From Rikenellaceae bacterium (GTDB lineage Bacteria; Bacteroidota; Bacteroidia; Bacteroidales; Rikenellaceae): a DNA stretch of 64,000 bases. The stretch is from positions 1 through 64,000 of the forward strand of contig SUZG01000010.1 of NCBI GenBank assembly GCA_015060015.1. Reading direction: 5' to 3'. Numbering within the stretch: the first letter of the stretch is position 1; each line of letters opens with the position of its first letter. The translations under genes were made by a program, and so were the position numbers. The notes under the pieces were generated by a model. That model was given only the letters and a program-made list of their open reading frames with translations. It ran no database searches and had not been told where the DNA came from. Shown here in pieces: positions 45,853-54,383 of the stretch.

Positions 45853-46950
45853 ATGAAAAAGATTATACTTTCGGGAGGCGGCACGGGAGGCCATATATAT
45901 CCCGCCGTGGCGGTAGCCGAAGCACTCAAACGCAAATGGGGCGACGAGGTGGAGATTCTCTTTGTCGGTGCCGAGGGCAAGATGGAGATGGAGAAGATTC
46001 CCGCTTTGGGATACAACATCAAAGGCTTGCCGATGGCAGGTCTGCAACGCCGTCTGGATGTGAGAAACCTCGCCCTGCCGTTCAAGGTGCTGCGTAGCGT
46101 CAATCGTGCAAAGCAGGTTATTCGCGACTTCGGAGCAGATGTAGTAGCCGGCTTTGGCGGTTATGCAAGTGCTCCCGTACTATGGTCGGCACAGCGTATG
46201 GGCATACCGACACTCATTCAGGAGCAGAACTCCTACGCCGGCGTAACGAACAAGATTTTGGCGAAACGGGCCAAGACGATATGCGTTGCCTATGACGATA
46301 TGGACCGTTTCTTCCCTGCCGAGAAGATTGTGATGACGGGAAATCCCCTGCGTGGTAGCTTCTCACCCAAACAGGCGAAGAGCAGGGAGGCGTTGGAATA
46401 TTATGGGCTGAAAGAGGATATGCCTACGCTGCTTATCGTGGGTGGCTCACTCGGCACACGCACGCTGAACGAGATGATGAAGCACTGGATTGCTTCGCTG
46501 GGTGGCATAGCACCTATTCAGGTGCTGTGGCAGACGGGTAAGTTCTACGAGAAGGAGATGCAAGCCTTCTTGCAGGCACACCCCACCGAGAATATCTGGC
46601 AAGGGGCATTTATCGACCGTATGGACTACGCCTACGAGGTGGCCGATGTGGTACTGTCACGCAGTGGTGCCTGCACCGTATCGGAGTTGTGTCTGGTGGG
46701 AAAGCCGACAATCTTCGTACCCTCGCCCAATGTAGCCGAAGACCATCAGACGAAGAATGCACAGGCGTTGGTTAATAAGCGTGCTGCCGAGATGGTACGC
46801 GACGCAGATGCGATAGAGGTGGGTATGGCCAGAGCCCTGACACTGCTGAAAAACAAGGTACGATTGGAGGAGTTACACCAGAATATCTCGGCGTTGGGCA
46901 TCGCCGACGCTGCCGAGAGAGTGGCTGCCGAAATTGAAAAATTGTGGTAA
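45853..46950 (+). CDS. murG: UDP-GlcNAc:undecaprenyl-PP-MurNAc-pentapeptide GlcNAc transferase
   Basis: Makes lipid II from lipid I at the inner face of the membrane. GT-B fold with GGGTGGHIYPAVAVAEAL (residues 7-24) and the C-terminal SRSGACTVSELCLVGKPTIFVPSP (about 268-292) with a VAEDHQTKNA loop. 365 residues. First gene of a distal dcw block; its stop overlaps the murC ATG by one base. The usual upstream ftsW/murD are not present: comM and a repeat lie there. Confidence 0.96.
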   Translation: MKKIILSGGGTGGHIYPAVAVAEALKRKWGDEVEILFVGAEGKMEMEKIPALGYNIKGLPMAGLQRRLDVRNLALPFKVLRSVNRAKQVIRDFGADVVAGFGGYASAPVLWSAQRMGIPTLIQEQNSYAGVTNKILAKRAKTICVAYDDMDRFFPAEKIVMTGNPLRGSFSPKQAKSREALEYYGLKEDMPTLLIVGGSLGTRTLNEMMKHWIASLGGIAPIQVLWQTGKFYEKEMQAFLQAHPTENIWQGAFIDRMDYAYEVADVVLSRSGACTVSELCLVGKPTIFVPSPNVAEDHQTKNAQALVNKRAAEMVRDADAIEVGMARALTLLKNKVRLEELHQNISALGIADAAERVAAEIEKLW

Positions 46951-48335
46951 TGAGAGAGTTTGACAACATATACTTTATGGGTATCGGAGGTATCGGAATG
47001 AGTGCTCTGGCCCGTTATTTTCTGCACGAAGGCAAGGCTGTAGCCGGATACGACCGCACCTCAACACCCCTCACACAGGCGTTGGAGAGAGAGGGTGCTA
47101 TCGTAACCTATGACGACGAGGTGGAGTCTATTCCCGAAGCGTTCCGCAACCCCGAAACGACAATGGTAGTATTCACGCCCGCCGTACCGTCAGACCATCC
47201 GCAGATGCAATTCTTCCGCGAGGGAGGCTTCCTTGTGGAGAAGCGTTCACAGATGCTGGGGCATCTCTCGGAGGGTAAGTATGTTATGGCGGTGGCAGGT
47301 ACGCACGGCAAGACAACGACATCGACACTCATAGCGTGGCTCAATGAGGCAACCGGAGCCGATGGCAGTGCCTTTCTGGGTGGCATATCAAAGAACTTCG
47401 GCGGAAACCTCGTTCTCGGCTCATCAAACCGCCTGGCGGTGGAGGCTGACGAGTTTGACCGTTCATTCCTGCGACTCACGCCCGACGTGGCTGTCATAAC
47501 GGCTGTAGCGGCTGACCACCTCGACATATACGGCACATTTGAGGCTGTGGTGGAGGCTTTCGGTCAGTTTGCCGCACTTATCAAGAAGGGCGGGCATCTT
47601 ATCTTGAAAAAGGGTGTGGATATTGCTCTGCCAAAGGAGGATGTACATATCTGGCGATATGCCTACGACGAAAAGTGCGACTTCTATGCCGACAACATAA
47701 CTCTCTGCGAGGGAGGTTATTACAACTACGACATCTTAACCCCCGACGGCCGTATTACGGGTTGTCGTCTGGGTATTCCGGGCTGGGTGAATATCGAAAA
47801 CTCGGTGGCAGCCGTTGCCGCTATGTGGTGTGCGGCCCGCTCGCGTGGCGAGGCTCTCGATTTGGACCTTCTGCGAAAAGGCCTTTGCGGGTATTCAGGC
47901 GTGAAGCGACGCTTTGAGTTCTACATAAACACCCCCAAGCAGGTCTATATGGATGACTATGCCCACCACCCCGAGGAGTTGGAGGCAGCCATAACATCTG
48001 TTCGCAGAATGTTCCCCACGCGTCATCTGACGGCTATATTCCAGCCACACCTCTACACCCGCACACGCGACCTCTATGAGGAGTTTGCGGCGGCATTGTC
48101 ACACGCCGACGAGGCTATACTTGTGCCGATATACCCCGCACGCGAATTGCCCATCGAGGGTATAACATCGGAGATTATCGCCGACCGCGTAAGCGTACCC
48201 TGCACCATCTGCGAGAGGGAGAATCTGGCAGCGTATCTTGATGAGCATCAGACCGATGTAGTAGTTACATTTGGTGCCGGAAACATTGACGCATACTGCG
48301 AGGATATAGCAGCAACATTACGAAAAAAGGCTTAA
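46950..48335 (+). CDS. murC: UDP-N-acetylmuramate--L-alanine ligase
   Basis: Adds L-Ala to UDP-MurNAc. Nucleotide-binding GIGGIGMSALA (about 10-20) and the ATP loop GTHGKTTTSTLIAWL (about 115-129); DDYAHHPEE segment (about 333). The ATG overlaps the murG stop (TAATG), which chooses the start. 461 residues. Followed by ftsQ after 2 bases. Confidence 0.96.
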   Translation: MREFDNIYFMGIGGIGMSALARYFLHEGKAVAGYDRTSTPLTQALEREGAIVTYDDEVESIPEAFRNPETTMVVFTPAVPSDHPQMQFFREGGFLVEKRSQMLGHLSEGKYVMAVAGTHGKTTTSTLIAWLNEATGADGSAFLGGISKNFGGNLVLGSSNRLAVEADEFDRSFLRLTPDVAVITAVAADHLDIYGTFEAVVEAFGQFAALIKKGGHLILKKGVDIALPKEDVHIWRYAYDEKCDFYADNITLCEGGYYNYDILTPDGRITGCRLGIPGWVNIENSVAAVAAMWCAARSRGEALDLDLLRKGLCGYSGVKRRFEFYINTPKQVYMDDYAHHPEELEAAITSVRRMFPTRHLTAIFQPHLYTRTRDLYEEFAAALSHADEAILVPIYPARELPIEGITSEIIADRVSVPCTICERENLAAYLDEHQTDVVVTFGAGNIDAYCEDIAATLRKKA

Positions 48336-48337
48336 CG

Positions 48338-49459
48338 ATGAAACGGATATTGTCGATATTAGGTAATCTGCTCCTGTGGGCTCTGGTGATTGGGTTCGCA
48401 CTCTTCTTCAACGGGCGTGCGAAGCAGCATCGTGCCCAGACGACAATATCGGCAATGGAGGTTGTGCTGACCGACAGTCTGCAAGATGAGGTGCTGGTAA
48501 AGAGCAGTATCGTGGAGGAGTGGATTCGCAACAGTGGCATAGAGTTTCAGGGTGTGCCGGTTGAAAATGTGGACCTCAACGGCATAGAGCAGGCTATCAG
48601 TCGCAACGGATTTATTCAGCGGGTAAACACACGCACCACATTTGATGGTCGCCTGATGGTGGAGGTGAGCCAGCGACGCCCTCTGCTGCGTATGATGGTC
48701 GATGGGTACAACTGCTACCTCACCGAGGAGGGCTTCATCTTCCCTTCGCCACGCCTTTCGGCGGTATATGCACCCATCGTAACGGGCTCATATACGCCAC
48801 CCGTACCGGCTCAATATGTGGGCAAGACAGAAGATTACATCTCGTCGCTGATAGCCGAGTCCGAGCAACGCATAGCTGATATGCAGCACGAAAAAGTGCC
48901 TCTCTTTGAAAAAGATAAAGAGATACGCGACTCAATAAAAGAGGTTAGAAAGATTCGTATCAAAAAACGTTTCTGGAAGGAGTTGCGTCTGCGTTTCAAC
49001 CCCTCGTATCAGAATGAGTACGACCAGGATGTTCGCGACACGCGTGCATACAAGGCCGAACTGCGAAGAAAATACCGTTATTGGTTGCGAATGAACGACA
49101 ATAAGATTGACCAGATAAGCCAACGACAGGATAACGAACGTCAGAGTCAAAAAAAGTTGCTGAAAAGATATGAAGATTTAGTTAAACTCATTAACTTTGT
49201 AAAATATATTGAGGATAATGCATTTTGGCGGGCAGAAATCGTTGAGATTGTCGCCTCCGAGATGTCAAATGGCGAGCTCCAGCTGGAGCTTATACCTCGT
49301 TCGGGCAACCACCGCATACTATTCGGCACGGCTGATAATGTGGAAGATAAGCTGAATAAGCTGCTGGCATTCTACGAGAATGGCTTGACCAACATCGGAT
49401 GGGACGAGTTCCGAACAATATCGCTGAAATACGACGGACAGGTCGTGTGCAGAAAGTAA
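48338..49459 (+). CDS. ftsQ: cell division protein FtsQ with a long charged insertion
   Basis: FtsQ links the cytoplasmic and periplasmic parts of the divisome. Short N-terminus, membrane helix about 6-25, POTRA-like domain about 40-110 (VKSSIVEEWIR...NGFIQRV) and beta domain with LMVEVSQRRPLLRMMVDGYNCYLTEEG. At 373 residues it is over 100 longer than the roughly 250-residue norm. The excess is about residues 166-283, rich in Lys, Arg, Glu, Asp and probably helical, inserted in the beta domain before the IVASEMSNGELQLELIPR end. ftsQ follows murC by 2 bases. Confidence 0.9.
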   Translation: MKRILSILGNLLLWALVIGFALFFNGRAKQHRAQTTISAMEVVLTDSLQDEVLVKSSIVEEWIRNSGIEFQGVPVENVDLNGIEQAISRNGFIQRVNTRTTFDGRLMVEVSQRRPLLRMMVDGYNCYLTEEGFIFPSPRLSAVYAPIVTGSYTPPVPAQYVGKTEDYISSLIAESEQRIADMQHEKVPLFEKDKEIRDSIKEVRKIRIKKRFWKELRLRFNPSYQNEYDQDVRDTRAYKAELRRKYRYWLRMNDNKIDQISQRQDNERQSQKKLLKRYEDLVKLINFVKYIEDNAFWRAEIVEIVASEMSNGELQLELIPRSGNHRILFGTADNVEDKLNKLLAFYENGLTNIGWDEFRTISLKYDGQVVCRK

Positions 49460-49528
49460 GTACGGGAAGGTCGTGTGTCGGGAGTAAGTGCGACAAATAG
49501 GTCGTGTACCGAAAATAGATGCGACAAC
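49441..49528 (+). repeat. triplicated gene end of ftsQ
   Basis: Three degenerate 28-31-bp units starting at 49441, 49469 and 49500. The first covers the last ftsQ codons and stop. Each reads Val-Val-[Cys/Tyr]-Arg-[Lys/Glu]-stop (GTCGTG TGC AGA AAG TAA; GTG TGT CGG GAG TAA; GTG TAC CGA AAA TAG), with the three stops (49457, 49485, 49516) falling in three different frames. Confidence 0.8.
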
Positions 49529-49569
49529 AAGAGAAAAAAGAAAAAATTAATATAGAAGGGATAGTGGAG

Positions 49570-51015
49570 ATGAAAAATTACGTTGTAGCCATAGATGTAG
49601 GCTCATCAGAGATTAAGATTGCCGTAGGCTCTATCGCTGAGAGTGGAGCCATCAACATAGAGTGCATAGTAACGGAGCCTTGCGATGGTGTTACTGCCGG
49701 TCTTATCAGCAACAATCAGACCGCCGGTAATGCTCTGCGTGCAGCACGCGAGAAGGCCGAGGAGCAGACCGGAATAGCCATAACCGATGCTTATGTGAGC
49801 ATATCGGGTAAGTTTGTTCGTTGTGCACGTTATACCGACCACGTCTATGTGGAGGATAAGGATAACTGCATCGCACGCGAGGATATGCTCAACCTGAGCA
49901 ATCGTATGCACAATGTGAAGGCCGAGGATAACGAGAATATTATGGATCTCTTCCCCATCTGCTACACCAACGACGCAGGTGCAGAGATTAAGAATCCCGT
50001 AGGCTCATACAGCAAGCAGCTCACATCGACATACAACTACATCCTCTGCGAGAGAAATGCCGAGGAACGCTTCCGCCGCATATTCCGCGATGCACACATC
50101 TCGATACAGGGTATGTTTGCAAGTGCCGCCGTAATCAGCGAGTCGGTGGTGACGGCCGAGGAGAAGGAGGAGGGTGTTGCCATTGTGGATATAGGCAGCG
50201 AGGTAACCGACCTTGCTATATATCGTGGCGGCGCTTTGTGTCATATGGTATCTATCCCCATCGGTGGTCTGGCTATAAACACCGACATCCACCACTACGC
50301 AAGTCAGATTCCACTCCCCGCCATTGAGAAGTTGAAGAAGGTTCACGGCTCGGCTATGGCCAGCAACACGACAAATGTCACTATCAACATCCAGAAGGGA
50401 GCCCGCAACCTTATGCCTATACAGAGTCTTAACCTCGCAGCAATCATCGAGGCCCGTATGACCGACATCATCGATTATGTATGGAATGAGATTCGCGAGG
50501 CCGGCTTTGAGAAGAAGTTGCCCGCAGGTATCGTCCTGACGGGTGGCGTTGCTAATCTGAAAGATGTGGCAGAGCTCTTCCAGAAGGTTACAGGCGTGGA
50601 GACACGCGTCGCTTGTGCCGAGTTGGGACTGACAACCGAATCGCTGGAGCTGGCTACATCGCCCAACCTCACACTTGCCGTATCGTTGCTGCTGCATGGT
50701 GCCAAGAAGGGTGCTACCCCCGTAGGCAAGATACAGCGTCCGGCAGAGGTTAAACCTGCGAATGATACAGAGCAGACACAGGAGGCGAAGCCGGTAGTGA
50801 CGGATAGTGTCACAGAGCCACCCGTTGAGAAGGCCGACGATGAGAAGACAGATGACATCATAGACGACGAGGGCGACGACGAGGATATCCCAAGCGGAAA
50901 CACCTCAAGGCGTGGCGGCTTCTGGAGTCGTATGAAAGATAAAATTCGTTCATCGTTGGATAGTGCATTCCAGAACCCCGATGGGGATGATGAGGACGAT
51001 AACGACGATTATTAA
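49570..51015 (+). CDS. ftsA: cell division protein FtsA
   Basis: Actin-like protein that ties FtsZ to the membrane. I chose the ATG of MKNYVVAIDVGSSEIKIAVG (481 residues), the family start, not the in-frame ATG at 49519 inside the ftsQ repeat area. SHS2 domain about 85-165, ATPase end GIVLTGGVANLKDVAELF (about 330). A C-terminal acidic linker (EKADDEKTDDIIDDEGDDED) leads to a basic, amphipathic membrane-targeting helix (GFWSRMKDKIRSSLDSAF) and a final acidic tail, longer than in E. coli. Confidence 0.94.
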   Translation: MKNYVVAIDVGSSEIKIAVGSIAESGAINIECIVTEPCDGVTAGLISNNQTAGNALRAAREKAEEQTGIAITDAYVSISGKFVRCARYTDHVYVEDKDNCIAREDMLNLSNRMHNVKAEDNENIMDLFPICYTNDAGAEIKNPVGSYSKQLTSTYNYILCERNAEERFRRIFRDAHISIQGMFASAAVISESVVTAEEKEEGVAIVDIGSEVTDLAIYRGGALCHMVSIPIGGLAINTDIHHYASQIPLPAIEKLKKVHGSAMASNTTNVTINIQKGARNLMPIQSLNLAAIIEARMTDIIDYVWNEIREAGFEKKLPAGIVLTGGVANLKDVAELFQKVTGVETRVACAELGLTTESLELATSPNLTLAVSLLLHGAKKGATPVGKIQRPAEVKPANDTEQTQEAKPVVTDSVTEPPVEKADDEKTDDIIDDEGDDEDIPSGNTSRRGGFWSRMKDKIRSSLDSAFQNPDGDDEDDNDDY

Positions 51016-51036
51016 AATTGGCTAAAAGTTAAGACG

Positions 51037-52425
51037 ATGGAGAATTTGATGAACGAGCTTAATTTGCAGAAGAAAGAGATACAGGAGGATCCTATCATAA
51101 CAGTCATCGGTGTAGGTGGCGGTGGCGGCAACGCATTGAACTATATGTGGAAATTGGGAATCAAGGATGTTAATTTCCTCGCCTGCAACACCGATGCCAA
51201 GGCGTTGAAGAATCTGCATCCGGATTTTCCGGCGAAGAATAAGATTGTATTGGGTAACCCCGAAGATCCTTTGTATGGTCTTGGTGCGGGTAATGACCCG
51301 GCACGAGGCCGCGAGTTGGCGACTCTGTCTATTGATCTGGTTCGCCAATTCCTCGAACAGAAGAAGACAAAGATGGTATTCATCGCCGCAGGTATGGGTG
51401 GTGGTACCGGTACGGGAGCTGCTCCCGTCATTGCGAAGTTAGCTCATGAGATGGGTATCCTGACCGTAGCGAATGTCACTTCGCCAATGCTCTCAGAAGG
51501 ACCGGCACGCTGCAATCAGGCAGCCGAGGGTATCGAGGAGTTGAAGAAATATGTGGACTCACTTCTGGTACTCAACAACGACAGCATACGTCAGCAGTTC
51601 GGTAAGCTGCCCGTAACGAAGGCTTTCAGCAAGGCTGACGACGTGCTGGCTTCGGCAACAAAGGGTATTGCAGAGATTATCACCGTTGATTCGGCATTCA
51701 TACGAGTCGATTTTGCCGATTTGGAACGAGTGATGCGTGGCAGTGGCCGTGCTCATATGGGCGTGGCAAAGGCCAGCGGCGAGGGCCGAGCAATGGAGGC
51801 TGCACGCCTGTCACTATGCTCTCCGCTGCTTGACAGCAACTCTATATCCGGCTCAACGAAGGTGTTGATAAACATCGCAGCCAAGGATGTGGATAACATC
51901 ACATACGAGGAGGTAAACGAGATTGTTGATTATATTCAGTCGTACGCAAGTTACAAGCTGGAAGACAACTCTACACAAAACGCCAACATCATCTGGGGTG
52001 TCAGTTCAAAGGCGACACTGGAAGAGGATGACATCGAGGTTGTTGTCGTAGCGACAGGTTTCAGCCGCGATGACGCCGACACCAACAAACGACCCTACTT
52101 TGGCGGTATAGAGATTGACCCCGGGAAGTTTGAGCCTCCCGTTGAGAAGAAGGGCCCGCTGTCAAATCCCGATAAGGAGAAGCCGAAGGAGGAGTCTAAA
52201 TCGGCGGATGAGGGTAGGGAGAAGAACAAAGATGCTCGCGAGGGCATTCTTGACCGCCGTCAGCCCAAGTTTGGACGACTGGATACAGAGATGAAGATAC
52301 CTGCATTCCGCCGTCGTAATGTGGGAATGATTGAGAACAATGTAACGGGTAGCCGCAAGGAGAGTTTCCGCATTGAGTCGAGTGATGATGCTGTGGAGAG
52401 CAGCAGCAATGAGTTGTTCAGATAG
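51037..52425 (+). CDS. ftsZ: cell division GTPase FtsZ
   Basis: Tubulin-like GTPase forming the division ring. Tubulin signature GGGTGTG at residues 121-127; N-terminal VIGVGGGGGNALNYMW. Core ends about 330, then a variable charged linker, then the conserved C-terminal peptide (IPAFRRRNV, about 425) that binds FtsA, and a further tail of about 30 residues. 462 residues. Two in-frame methionines (1 and 5) are possible starts. Confidence 0.96.
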   Translation: MENLMNELNLQKKEIQEDPIITVIGVGGGGGNALNYMWKLGIKDVNFLACNTDAKALKNLHPDFPAKNKIVLGNPEDPLYGLGAGNDPARGRELATLSIDLVRQFLEQKKTKMVFIAAGMGGGTGTGAAPVIAKLAHEMGILTVANVTSPMLSEGPARCNQAAEGIEELKKYVDSLLVLNNDSIRQQFGKLPVTKAFSKADDVLASATKGIAEIITVDSAFIRVDFADLERVMRGSGRAHMGVAKASGEGRAMEAARLSLCSPLLDSNSISGSTKVLINIAAKDVDNITYEEVNEIVDYIQSYASYKLEDNSTQNANIIWGVSSKATLEEDDIEVVVVATGFSRDDADTNKRPYFGGIEIDPGKFEPPVEKKGPLSNPDKEKPKEESKSADEGREKNKDAREGILDRRQPKFGRLDTEMKIPAFRRRNVGMIENNVTGSRKESFRIESSDDAVESSSNELFR

Positions 52426-52439
52426 TTGTTTTTTTTGAA

Positions 52440-53741
52440 TTGGAAGAGATAGGTATAATATATCAGGGTATAACTCCGCAGGTAATCACTATGCTGGTGA
52501 TTACCTGCTTGTTACTTTGCATCTCCGCCCTTGTATCGGGCTCGGAGGTGGCATTCTTCTCACTCACGCCCCGCGACAAACAGGATATGCGTGAAAATGC
52601 CGACAGTCGCAACTCGGCCATTCTTCAGTTGATGGAGGATGTGGACGGATTGCTGGCAACGATACTCGTCACGAATAACCTCGTGAATATCTGCATCGTT
52701 ATCCTTTCGTCAAACGCCATAGACGCTATGTTCACATTCCAGTCCAGCGGTGTGGAGTTTGTCATTAAGTCGGTAATCGTCACATTCCTACTGTTGCTCT
52801 TTGGCGAGATTCTGCCCAAGGTGTTGTCACAAGGTAATCCTCGTGCCTTTGCACGCTTCGTGATATACCCTATCAAGGTTTTTGGATGGATTACATATCC
52901 ATTGTCGTATATTTTGGTACGCACAGGTGGTCGCATCAGCCGCATAGCATCACGCAACGCCGAGATTTCGATGGAGGAGCTGGCCGATGCTGTCGATCTG
53001 GCTCGCGGCTCATCGAAGGAGGAGCATAAGATGCTGTCGGGTATCGTCAGCTTTGTGAATACCGAGGTGGCAGAGATTATGCGTCCGCGTATCGATATCG
53101 TAGCGGTCGATATAAAGGCTACATATTCGCAGTTGAGAGCCATCATCACCGAGTCGGGTTACTCGCGTATTCCCGTCTATGATGAAGATTTGGACGATAT
53201 CAAGGGTGCGTTGTACGTGAAGGACCTTCTGCCATATCTGAACAACGGTGACGAGTTCGGCTGGCAGCAGCTGCTGCGTAAGATATACTTTGTGCCGAAG
53301 CACAAGAAGATTGACGACCTGCTGCGTGATTTTCAGGAGAATAAGATTCACGTTGCCATTGTTGTTGATGAGTACGGAGCAACACAGGGTCTGGTATCGT
53401 TGGAGGATATTCTGGAGGAGGTCGTAGGCGAGATTTCCGATGAGAGTGATATTGAGGAGTCGTTCTACGAGAGGTTGAACGCCAACACCTATATATTTGA
53501 CGGCAAGACTCATATCGTCGATTTTGAACGCGTCATAGGTTGTGGCGAGGATACGCTGGCTGATGTGCAGGGCCGTGCCGAGACCCTGGCAGGTCTGATG
53601 CTGGAGTTGCGTCGCGACCTGCTCAAAAAAGATGATATGGTCGAGGCTCACGACATTCGCTTTACGGTCCAGAAGATGGATGGCCGCCGCATTGACAAGA
53701 TTAAGGTGGTGGTAAGAGAGAATAAGAATGACGAACAATAG
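52440..53741 (+). CDS. gldE: GldE-like CNNM/CBS membrane protein
   Basis: Membrane protein of the hemolysin C/CNNM family, called GldE in gliding Bacteroidota. DUF21 domain with four membrane helices (about 15-165; SGSEVAFFSLTPRDK), a CBS pair (about 200-320; MRPRIDIVAVD, HVAIVVDEYGATQGLVSLEDILEE) and a CorC_HlyC ending. The start is not clear-cut: a TTG at 52440, 15 bases after ftsZ, gives the best N-terminus (MEEIGIIYQG); no ATG lies close by. Its end overlaps the PPTase gene by 14 bases, a conserved gldE-PPTase pair. Confidence 0.85.
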   Translation: MEEIGIIYQGITPQVITMLVITCLLLCISALVSGSEVAFFSLTPRDKQDMRENADSRNSAILQLMEDVDGLLATILVTNNLVNICIVILSSNAIDAMFTFQSSGVEFVIKSVIVTFLLLLFGEILPKVLSQGNPRAFARFVIYPIKVFGWITYPLSYILVRTGGRISRIASRNAEISMEELADAVDLARGSSKEEHKMLSGIVSFVNTEVAEIMRPRIDIVAVDIKATYSQLRAIITESGYSRIPVYDEDLDDIKGALYVKDLLPYLNNGDEFGWQQLLRKIYFVPKHKKIDDLLRDFQENKIHVAIVVDEYGATQGLVSLEDILEEVVGEISDESDIEESFYERLNANTYIFDGKTHIVDFERVIGCGEDTLADVQGRAETLAGLMLELRRDLLKKDDMVEAHDIRFTVQKMDGRRIDKIKVVVRENKNDEQ

Positions 53742-54330
53742 CGACATCCACGACCACACAGAGGGTCTATTGCTCATAGGCGACATACTTCCGCTGGAGG
53801 AGGCCGAAAGGGAGGCAGATGACCTGGACCTCGCCTCGGTGGAGGGTATCGCATCGCCGGCACGGCGTAGGGAACGCTTGTCGTGGCGTATTCTTCTGCG
53901 ACGCTATGCTCAATGCCCTATCGAGGTGGAGTATTCGGAGAATGGAGCTCCGCAAATCAGAAATCTGCACTACCCGCACATATCTGTTTCGCACTGCCAC
54001 GACAAGGTCGCCGTTGTGCTGTCACACCGCCCCTGCTGCGTCGATATAGAGTCACTGAACCGTAACTTTGCAAAGGTAGCTTCGCGTTTTATGAGTCAAG
54101 AGGAGTTACAGATGGCCTGCGACACGACAACAATGGCCGCCGTATGGTCGGGCAAGGAGAGCCTCTACAAACTCTATGGGCAGCAAGGCCTGGACCTGCG
54201 ACGGGATATACATATCACGAAGGTAGATTTCGAGCAGGGCATCGTTGAGGGGAGTATCTTATCGGATGTAACTATCCGACTGCGTATGGCACTGCCCGAT
54301 GATGAACATATTGTAGTATATTGCATTTAA
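53728..54330 (+). CDS. 4'-phosphopantetheinyl transferase
   Basis: Activates carrier proteins by adding the phosphopantetheine arm of CoA. Hallmarks: VDIES with the Mg-binding acidic residues (about 110) and WSGKESLYKLYG (about 139-150). 200 residues, Sfp/AcpT-type. Overlaps gldE and is closed by a terminator at 54337. Confidence 0.9.
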   Translation: MTNNSDIHDHTEGLLLIGDILPLEEAEREADDLDLASVEGIASPARRRERLSWRILLRRYAQCPIEVEYSENGAPQIRNLHYPHISVSHCHDKVAVVLSHRPCCVDIESLNRNFAKVASRFMSQEELQMACDTTTMAAVWSGKESLYKLYGQQGLDLRRDIHITKVDFEQGIVEGSILSDVTIRLRMALPDDEHIVVYCI

Positions 54331-54336
54331 CATCTG

Positions 54337-54367
54337 AATACCTATTATAATATAGGTATTTTTTTTG
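54337..54367 (+). terminator. terminator after the PPTase
   Basis: AATACCTAT and ATAGGTATT form a 9-bp stem with a 6-base loop, followed by a T run to 54366. It begins 7 bases past the PPTase stop and directly precedes the MATE promoter core. Confidence 0.85.
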
Positions 54368-54375
54368 TACCTTTG
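54368..54375 (+). promoter_or_regulatory. promoter core for the MATE gene, almost leaderless
   Basis: TACCTTTG at 54368-54375 with the ATG starting at 54384. As with priA this would give a transcript with a leader of just a few bases. No -33 TTTG at the right distance. Confidence 0.45.
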
Positions 54376-54383
54376 TCGCCGTT

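Noticed and set aside
47108..47536. 142-codon minus-strand open frame
   Set aside because: Opposite murC; no support.
50005..50697. 230-codon open frame on the minus strand
   Set aside because: Opposite ftsA, whose motifs are exact.
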